From NCBI GenBank assembly GCA_026193155.1, contig JAPHSI010000173.1, forward strand, positions 1-8,449: a DNA stretch of 8,449 nucleotides, read 5' to 3'. The notes under the pieces are model-generated. The model saw only the letters and a list, made by a program, of their open reading frames with translations, ran no database searches and was not told the origin of the DNA. Shown here piece after piece: positions 1-4,826 of the stretch (positions are counted from its first letter, which is position 1; every line of letters starts with the position of its first letter). The position numbers were made by a program, and so were the translations under genes. The DNA comes from Sulfurimonadaceae bacterium (lineage in GTDB: Bacteria; Campylobacterota; Campylobacteria; Campylobacterales; Sulfurimonadaceae).

Positions 1-549
1 AAAGATGATACCAACACAAGTGATAAAGAATACGGTGATTTGGAAAATGAGTTAAGTTATCAGATTTCAAATAGTTTGAATTTTTATAATAATACTTTTT
101 ATAATCATGAAGAGAACGGATTTTCAAAAATATATAATAAAATTTCTTATATTGGAAATGGTCTTAATCTCTCTCTGTCTCACTTATTTGAGGATAAATT
201 TCATGATAAAGGTGAAGAAGACACTCCAAGTAATCCAGCATATACAAGGTATTTAACTTCAAGTTTATCATATAAGTATGATAAACACTATTCTTATAAG
301 ATTGGATATAATTACGATATCAATACAAATTTGAAAAAAAACTTAGAAATTGGTTTCTTATACCAAAAAAGATGTTGGGATTTTGGTCTAAAATATCTTG
401 AAAATAATAGACCGATTCTAACAAATAATGATGTGTCTTCAATATATGATAGATATGTGTATTTTACAATTTTATTAAAGCCGTTTATGAAAGCTAGAAC
501 TTCAACTAACTTTTCATATAAGCTACCTGATACATACAAAGGACAATAG
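1..549 (+). CDS. lptD: LPS-assembly protein LptD, C-terminal part (5' truncated by window)
   Basis: The reading frame is open from base 1 to a TAG at 547-549, so about 182 C-terminal residues are visible and the true start lies outside the window. LptD is the outer-membrane beta-barrel that, with LptE, inserts lipopolysaccharide into the outer leaflet. The sequence is rich in Tyr, Asn and Ser and alternates polar and aromatic residues in short strands, as expected of a barrel C-terminus. The best diagnostic is LYQKRCWDFGLKYLENNRP (codons around 358-414), which fits the LptD C-terminal segment where E. coli has the CCW disulfide pair; here only one Cys is present (codon 373-375). The next gene starts one base after the stop, and pnp follows, an order I associate with epsilon-proteobacteria. 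What is seen is a barrel tail; the LptD name rests on the Cys-Trp motif and on context. Confidence 0.72.
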   Translation, partial: KDDTNTSDKEYGDLENELSYQISNSLNFYNNTFYNHEENGFSKIYNKISYIGNGLNLSLSHLFEDKFHDKGEEDTPSNPAYTRYLTSSLSYKYDKHYSYKIGYNYDINTNLKKNLEIGFLYQKRCWDFGLKYLENNRPILTNNDVSSIYDRYVYFTILLKPFMKARTSTNFSYKLPDTYKGQ

Positions 550-550
550 T

Positions 551-1201
551 ATGAAAGAGAGAATAAACTTACTAAAAGACCATCAAGATGCTGCAAGTCA
601 GTTAAGAGATGTTATCCCATTAGCTAAGTTTAAATCACAAAAATGGAAATTGATAGCTGTATCTAAATATGGTTTGGACCTTGCGTATAAAATAAGAGGT
701 AAATTGGAAAATAAAATAGACTTTTTATTTTCTGAGGCTATATTTGCACCAAATAATGAAGAGTGTGAAATTGCTCGTGTAAGTGAAGGTGAAGAGATTG
801 TAATAAATGAAAATTTAGTTAATTCTTTTAGTATTAAGTATGACTATATATATGGCGAGGCACATAGAAAACACGAAGAAAAAATACTTAGTTATATTTA
901 TCAATATAGGAAAGGAAAGCCATTTGAATCGGTAAAAGATGAAGTTGTATTGCTTGTAGATAATGGAAGTGAGAGCGGTTTGAAGTTTATGACCGCACTT
1001 AAAGCTGTATTGTCTCAAAAACCAAAAGCTGTTTATATAGCTGTACCCGTGATACCAAGTGATGTATTAGAATATTTGGAGCCATTTTGTGATGATATAT
1101 TCTTTCTTTATGATATAGATGATTATGTTGAAACATCAATTTATTATGAAAACTTAGAACATATTGGTGAAGATAAAATAGAAGAACTTTTAGGAGAATA
1201 G
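551..1201 (+). CDS. COG1926-like phosphoribosyltransferase-fold protein with altered PRPP loop
   Basis: This is a 216-residue protein with an ATG at 551 and AAAGGA seven bases upstream (538-543). It fits the type I phosphoribosyltransferase family COG1926 along its length. IAVSKYGLDLAYKI (35-48) sits where the family has a PRGG-type loop; SEGEEIVINENLV (78-90), the E..R...E helix and YRKGKP (119-124) align with family motifs; VVLLVDNGSESG (132-143) is the PRPP loop; and AVPVIPSD followed by YYENLEHIGEDKIEELL matches the family C-terminus. The PRPP loop is unusual: the second acidic residue is Asn138, and the usual ATGAT is ESGLK. The PRGG-like loop is also lost. It may have changed substrate or lost catalysis. 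It lies between lptD and pnp with one-base gaps on both sides, so it is almost certainly co-transcribed. The cellular role is unknown; no signal peptide is seen, so it should be cytoplasmic. Confidence 0.75.
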   Translation: MKERINLLKDHQDAASQLRDVIPLAKFKSQKWKLIAVSKYGLDLAYKIRGKLENKIDFLFSEAIFAPNNEECEIARVSEGEEIVINENLVNSFSIKYDYIYGEAHRKHEEKILSYIYQYRKGKPFESVKDEVVLLVDNGSESGLKFMTALKAVLSQKPKAVYIAVPVIPSDVLEYLEPFCDDIFFLYDIDDYVETSIYYENLEHIGEDKIEELLGE

Positions 1202-1202
1202 T

Positions 1203-3386
1203 GTGAAGTATGATAATAAAGTAGAATTAGAAAGTAAAATAGAAGAATATAGTTTTGGTGATGTTGCTCGTCAAGCCAATGGAAGTGCTTGGCTAAAAAG
1301 TGGTGATACGGTAATACTAGCAACTGTAGTTATAGATGAGACAGAAATTGTAAAAGATGACTTTTTACCACTTACAGTTCAATATATTGAAAAAACATAT
1401 GCAGCAGGTAAGATGCCAGGTGGATTTTTCAAGCGTGAAACAAAACCAGGTGACTTTGAGACTTTGACATCACGTATAGTAGATAGAAGCTTACGCCCTC
1501 TTTTTCCTAAAGGTTTCGGACATCCTACACAAATTACAATAATGGTTTTCTCAGTAGATAAAGAGAGTGATTTACAAGTTCTTGCGTTAAATGCTGCATC
1601 TGCTGCATTATATGTTAGTGATATAGATATAAACACATCTGTAAGTGCTATACGTGCAGCTAAGGTTGATGGTAAGCTTATTTTAAATCCTACACTTTCT
1701 GAGCTAAATGATTCAACATTGGACTTATATTTATCTGGTACAAAAGACGATTTATTAATGATAGAGATGCGTACACTTGGAACTGAAGATATTGAAATGG
1801 GTGATGTTATAGTTGATCCTATGCTAGATCCTGCAATGGGGGCAGTAATGTTATCAAAGCATACCTCCAATGCAATGGATGAAGATGAACTGATAGAAGT
1901 ATTTGAAAAAACTCAAACAGTATTATTTGAATCAAATAGTAAGTATGAAGAAAGTTTTAATCCATTTAAAAAAGAAACAAAACCTTTAGAATATAAAGCT
2001 CATACAATTAATGAAGATATGCTTGAGTACATAAGAGAAAATCATTTAGATGATATCGCTTCTGCTATGAACCAAATGGCAAAATCTGAACGTTCAACTG
2101 CTCTTAGAGAACTTAGAAAGAATATTATTTCTACTAAAACAGAGTGGGCTGATGTTGAGAAAGAAGTTGAACTTAAAGATGCAATAGAAAGATTAAAAAG
2201 AGAACAAGTTAGGAGTCAAATACTTAACGAAAAAGTTCGTGCTGATGGTAGAAAATTAGATGAAGTAAGACCTATCACTATTGATACAAATGTACTTCCT
2301 TCTGCTCATTCTTCATGTTTATTTACACGCGGTCAAACTCAAGCATTAGTTGTTCTAACTTTGGGCGGTGCTAAAGATGCTCAGATGTATGAGACACTTA
2401 CTCATGAGGGTACACAAGATGAAAACTTTATGGTTCACTATAATTTTCCTGGGTTTTCTGTTGGTGAAGCATCTCCGATAATGGGTGTAAAAAGAAGAGA
2501 ATTAGGTCATGGAAATTTAGCAAAACGTGCATTAGAACCAATAATAGATATAGATGGACAAACGATTCGTTTAGTATCTGAAATTTTAGAATCTAACGGT
2601 TCATCTTCTATGGCTACCGTATGTGGTGGTTATATGGCACTTAAAGCGGCTGATATAGATACAAGTGATACAGTAGCTGGAATTGCTATGGGTATGGTTA
2701 GTGATGGTGACAAGTATGCAATCCTATCAGATATTATGGGACTTGAAGACCACGATGGAGATATGGATTTTAAAGTAACAGGTTCTAAAGATGGAATCAC
2801 TGCCATGCAAATGGATATTAAACTTGGCGGAATTAGTTTAAATGTTTTAAAAGAAGCACTTTATCAAGCAAAAAAGGGAAGAAGCCATATTATAGATATT
2901 ATGCTTGAAGCTGAGTCTAAGATAGAGTTTAATGACGGAGTTCTTCCTTCAACTGACTTTTTCCATATAGACCCAAGTTTTATAGGTGATATAATAGGTC
3001 AAGCCGGTAAAAATATCCGTGAAATTATAGAGAAGTTTGAAGTAGCTATTGATATTGATAAAAAAGACGGAAAAGTAAAAGTAACAGGTAAAAACAAGTC
3101 TGGGGTTGCTGCAGCAAGAGAACATATAGAAGGTATAACTTCAAAGCCTAAGGTTCAAAAGATTAAGTATGAGGTTGGCGATAAATATCCTGGAAAAGTT
3201 AAAAAGATAGTTGACTTTGGCGCATTTATAGAACTTCCAGATGGAACTGACGGTCTTTTACATATATCTAAAATATCTAAAGATAGAGTAGAGAATGTTT
3301 CAGATGTTTTAAGTGAAGGTGATGAAATAAGTGTAGAAATTTTAGAGTTTAAAGGAAATAAAATTTCTTTAGGTAGAGTTTTTTAA
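1203..3386 (+). CDS. pnp: Polynucleotide phosphorylase (PNPase)
   Basis: This 727-residue protein (E. coli PNPase has 711) degrades RNA 3' to 5' using phosphate and releases nucleoside diphosphates; it normally works as a trimer in RNA turnover. The domains appear in order. A first RNase PH domain contains the RNA-contacting FFKR loop (75-78). A helical linker follows, then a second RNase PH domain with GGAKDAQMYETL and the catalytic stretch LEDHDGDMDFKVTGSKDG, where Asp516 and Asp522 correspond to the E. coli catalytic pair. A KH domain has the GQAG loop at 599-602, and an S1 domain spans about 656-727. The start is GTG at 1203, supported by AGGAG at 1192-1196 inside the end of the upstream gene. 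It is one base from that gene and has no visible terminator after its stop, so read-through to atpE is possible. No key residue is missing. Confidence 0.98.
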   Translation: MKYDNKVELESKIEEYSFGDVARQANGSAWLKSGDTVILATVVIDETEIVKDDFLPLTVQYIEKTYAAGKMPGGFFKRETKPGDFETLTSRIVDRSLRPLFPKGFGHPTQITIMVFSVDKESDLQVLALNAASAALYVSDIDINTSVSAIRAAKVDGKLILNPTLSELNDSTLDLYLSGTKDDLLMIEMRTLGTEDIEMGDVIVDPMLDPAMGAVMLSKHTSNAMDEDELIEVFEKTQTVLFESNSKYEESFNPFKKETKPLEYKAHTINEDMLEYIRENHLDDIASAMNQMAKSERSTALRELRKNIISTKTEWADVEKEVELKDAIERLKREQVRSQILNEKVRADGRKLDEVRPITIDTNVLPSAHSSCLFTRGQTQALVVLTLGGAKDAQMYETLTHEGTQDENFMVHYNFPGFSVGEASPIMGVKRRELGHGNLAKRALEPIIDIDGQTIRLVSEILESNGSSSMATVCGGYMALKAADIDTSDTVAGIAMGMVSDGDKYAILSDIMGLEDHDGDMDFKVTGSKDGITAMQMDIKLGGISLNVLKEALYQAKKGRSHIIDIMLEAESKIEFNDGVLPSTDFFHIDPSFIGDIIGQAGKNIREIIEKFEVAIDIDKKDGKVKVTGKNKSGVAAAREHIEGITSKPKVQKIKYEVGDKYPGKVKKIVDFGAFIELPDGTDGLLHISKISKDRVENVSDVLSEGDEISVEILEFKGNKISLGRVF

Positions 3387-3409
3387 ACTCCCCTTTAGAA
3401 CATTTTATA

Positions 3410-3422
3410 TATAATTCGCGCA
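3410..3422 (+). promoter_or_regulatory. Candidate sigma70 promoter of atpE
   Basis: A perfect TATAAT hexamer lies at 3410-3415, inside a TA-rich run and followed by CGCG. This would start transcription near 3422 and leave a leader of about 105 nt before atpE. No good -35 box is seen, which is usual for housekeeping promoters in epsilon-proteobacteria, where the -10 and upstream AT periodicity dominate. It sits 24 bp after the pnp stop, in keeping with separate, stronger transcription of atpE. This is a motif-based inference. Confidence 0.5.
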
Positions 3423-3527
3423 TCGAATATCAAGTAGGGAAATCTAGGCATTTATGTTTAGGTTGCTTCATTTAACGATGAGGTTACGTTAGCCGAACGT
3501 ATTTGTAAAAAATTTAACGGAGAAATT
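3423..3527 (+). other. Structured 5' leader of atpE
   Basis: The space between the candidate promoter and atpE can fold two adjacent small hairpins. CTTCAT (3466-3471) pairs with ATGAGG (3478-3483) with one G-U, and TACGTT (3485-3490) pairs perfectly with AACGTA (3496-3501) around AGCCG. The first can also compete with a 12-codon open frame, ATG at 3454 to TAG at 3490-3492 (peptide MFRLLHLTMRLR). TAGG occurs three times at 3435, 3445 and 3459. No known riboswitch class is recognised. The leader may simply protect or help translate a highly expressed mRNA. Confidence 0.3.
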
Positions 3528-3842
3528 ATGAAAAAAATTCTTGTATTAATGGTAGCTTTAGCTACTGCTGCACTTGCATCTGATGGTGAAGTTGCAAACC
3601 AAACTCTTAAAGCTTACTCAATGATCGCTGCTGGTCTTGGTCTTGGTTTAGCTGCATTAGGTGGGGCTATCGGTATGGGTCATACTGCTGCTGCTACTAT
3701 CGCTGGTACTGCTCGTAACCCAGGTTTAGGTGCTAAACTTATGACTACAATGTTCATCGCTCTTGCAATGATCGAAGCACAAGTTATCTATGCACTAGTA
3801 ATTGCGTTAATCGCACTTTACGCTAACCCATATTTAGGTTAA
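3528..3842 (+). CDS. atpE: F-type ATP synthase subunit c
   Basis: This 104-residue proteolipid forms the rotating membrane ring of the F0 sector and carries protons through Glu83 in the second helix (FIALAMIEAQVIYALV). Residues 1-18 (MKKILVLMVALATAALAS) look like a signal peptide with likely cleavage near AxA, which makes the protein longer than the usual 75-85 residues; this extension is a known trait of the epsilon-proteobacterial c subunit. Helix 1 is glycine-rich (GLGLGLAALGGAIGMG, about 36-51). The polar loop contains the conserved ARNPGLG (62-68), and helix 2 covers about 71-98. The Na+-type Gln and Ser/Thr ligand set is not seen, so H+ coupling is likely. GGAGA at 3519-3523 is a well-placed ribosome site. 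C-ending and GCT codons are more frequent than in neighbours, in keeping with high expression. It stands alone, apart from the other atp genes, and ends in a strong terminator. Confidence 0.97.
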   Translation: MKKILVLMVALATAALASDGEVANQTLKAYSMIAAGLGLGLAALGGAIGMGHTAAATIAGTARNPGLGAKLMTTMFIALAMIEAQVIYALVIALIALYANPYLG

Positions 3843-3874
3843 TCTTTAAGATTTAACAAATATGTACCTCAAGA

Positions 3875-3907
3875 AGCTCGGCTCTTCGGAGTCGGGCTTT
3901 TTTTTTT
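3875..3907 (+). terminator. Rho-independent terminator of atpE
   Basis: A 10-bp stem, AGCTCGGCTC (3875-3884) with GAGTCGGGCT (3889-3898), encloses a TTCG tetraloop (3885-3888) and contains two G-U pairs. A run of ten T (3898-3907) follows. It lies 32 bp after the atpE stop. On the opposite strand the bases after the hairpin are only TTCTTGAGG, so it is at best a weak terminator for the converging nrd operon. Confidence 0.93.
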
Positions 3908-3919
3908 CTTTTTATTTTT

Positions 3920-4004
3920 GCGATCGTGGTGGAACGGTAGACACGCTACCTTGAGGGGGTAGTGCCTTACGGGTGTGAGAGTTCAAATCTCTCCGATCGC
4001 ACCA
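3920..4004 (+). tRNA. tRNA-Leu, anticodon GAG
   Basis: This class II tRNA gene has 85 bases including an encoded CCA (4002-4004). The acceptor stem GCGATCG (3920-3926) pairs fully with CGATCGC (3994-4000). The D-arm GTG/CAC contains GG. The anticodon stem CTACC/GGTAG closes the loop TTGAGGG (3951-3957) with anticodon GAG at 3953-3955, which reads CUC and CUU leucine codons. A long variable arm (about 3963-3976) is typical of tRNA-Leu, and the T-arm is GAGAG-TTCAAAT-CTCTC (3977-3993). It begins 12 bases after the last T of the atpE terminator, which leaves no room for an ordinary promoter downstream of that hairpin. Only 6 bases separate it from the convergent nrdG stop. Confidence 0.97.
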
Positions 4005-4010
4005 TTTATA

Positions 4011-4673
4011 TTATCTAAACACAATATTTAAATTATCTACGAGTTTAGTTTTATCAAACTTATATATTGGCGCTTTGATGTTACCGATATTTTTTTGTGT
4101 ATCTATAAATTCTTGTAAGTAGTAGTTATATTTATAACCTCTAGAATCTAAATCTTTTATTATTTCATTTATATCATTTTCATTTAATAAATCAGAATGT
4201 AAAGTTGTTCTTACTTCATATTTTATATTTGAATTTATCAAATAATCTAAAGTTTTATCAAATTCATTATATCTGGATGATTTTGTAATACGTGTAAATT
4301 TACTTTTTGGTGCTTTATAATCAAGTGCTACATAATCTATTAAATTTAAATCTAAAAGTTCTTTAACGGCACGGGAGTACGTACCGTTTGTATCTAGTTT
4401 TATATCAAAACCAAGTTCTTTTATGTCTTCGCAAAATTGATATAAATAATGTCCAGTTGCTTCCCCTCCGCTTAATACGACACCATCAAGCTTATTAACC
4501 CTTTTTTTTAAAAATTCTATGGCATCTTCAGTGTTGTATTTGCCTTGTTTTGAAAATACAATATCAGAATTATAACAATAATCACACCTCATATTACAAC
4601 CACTAAACCATATAATACAGGCTAGGTGTTCAGGATAGTCTAGGTGTGTGAATTTTGTGATATCATATATCAT
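4011..4673 (-). CDS. nrdG: Anaerobic ribonucleotide reductase activating protein (radical SAM, NrdG2-like)
   Basis: This 220-residue radical SAM enzyme should use a [4Fe-4S] cluster and S-adenosylmethionine to abstract hydrogen from the radical glycine of class III ribonucleotide reductase. The cluster motif is CNMRCDYC (Cys26, Cys30, Cys33), preceded by FTHLDYPEHLACIIWFSG, which fits the longer NrdG2-type activases. The SAM-binding GGE lies at 69-71 and an LDTNGT motif follows near residue 95. The start codon directly follows the TAA of the small glycyl-radical gene (stop 4674-4676, ATG 4671-4673) with only an AAAGAA-like upstream sequence, so it probably depends on translational coupling. 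Gene order nrdD, glycyl-radical piece, nrdG makes the substrate clear. A pyruvate formate-lyase activase is the other possibility from the fold alone, but no pfl gene is nearby. Its 3' end is 6 bp from the tRNA-Leu gene on the other strand. Confidence 0.93.
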   Translation of the reverse strand: MIYDITKFTHLDYPEHLACIIWFSGCNMRCDYCYNSDIVFSKQGKYNTEDAIEFLKKRVNKLDGVVLSGGEATGHYLYQFCEDIKELGFDIKLDTNGTYSRAVKELLDLNLIDYVALDYKAPKSKFTRITKSSRYNEFDKTLDYLINSNIKYEVRTTLHSDLLNENDINEIIKDLDSRGYKYNYYLQEFIDTQKNIGNIKAPIYKFDKTKLVDNLNIVFR

Positions 4674-4826
4674 TTAGCATTCTTTGAATTGTTTACGCTC
4701 CCTATGCTCACCGGTTTTTCCAACATTAAAACTTTCAACAGGTCTGTGGTAACCCATAACTCTTGTATATACTATACATTTTTGTCTTTTTTCATCCATT
4801 AATTTTAAAACTTCATTTTTACTCAT
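4674..4826 (-). CDS. Detached glycyl-radical segment of class III ribonucleotide reductase (50 aa)
   Basis: This is a small gene of 50 residues: ATG at 4826-4824, TAA at 4676-4674. The protein contains YTRVMGYHRPVESFNVGK (20-37) followed by GEHRERKQF (39-47). This matches the C-terminal glycyl-radical loop of NrdD, where RVxGY holds the glycine that becomes the stable radical; the candidate here is Gly25. The preceding NrdD reading frame lacks this segment, so the two proteins must presumably associate to make an active reductase, comparable in principle to the spare domain GrcA/YfiD for pyruvate formate-lyase. The ATG overlaps the nrdD TGA (ATGA), and AAGGAG sits eight bases upstream. The first 19 residues (MSKNEVLKLMDEKRQKCIV) are charged and probably helical, with Cys17, and the last residue is Cys50. 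The role is inferred from motif and operon position; a role as a repair or spare domain cannot be excluded but is less likely because NrdD has no glycyl loop of its own. Confidence 0.88.
   Translation of the reverse strand: MSKNEVLKLMDEKRQKCIVYTRVMGYHRPVESFNVGKTGEHRERKQFKEC

Noticed and set aside
312..1018. Minus-strand frames at 312-596 and 815-1018
   Set aside because: Both overlap clearly coding plus-strand genes and have no promoter, ribosome site or motif of their own.
1379..1870. 163-codon open frame on the minus strand inside pnp
   Set aside because: It lies wholly antisense to the conserved PNPase coding sequence, and its translation is Ser/Ile-rich with no recognisable motif; it is a by-product of codon use on the other strand.
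3423..3527. Known riboswitch upstream of atpE
   Set aside because: No recognised riboswitch core or conserved motif is seen, and stems are short; reported only as a structured leader.
3920..4004. tRNA-Leu as an integration site of a mobile element
   Set aside because: No repeated tRNA 3' end, integrase or mobile gene is visible in the window, and both flanks are ordinary core genes.
4015..4053. CTAAAC…GTTTAG hairpin followed by TTTTAT as a terminator for tRNA-Leu
   Set aside because: The stem is only 6 bp, AT-rich, with a 22-nt loop inside nrdG coding sequence; it is too weak to call.
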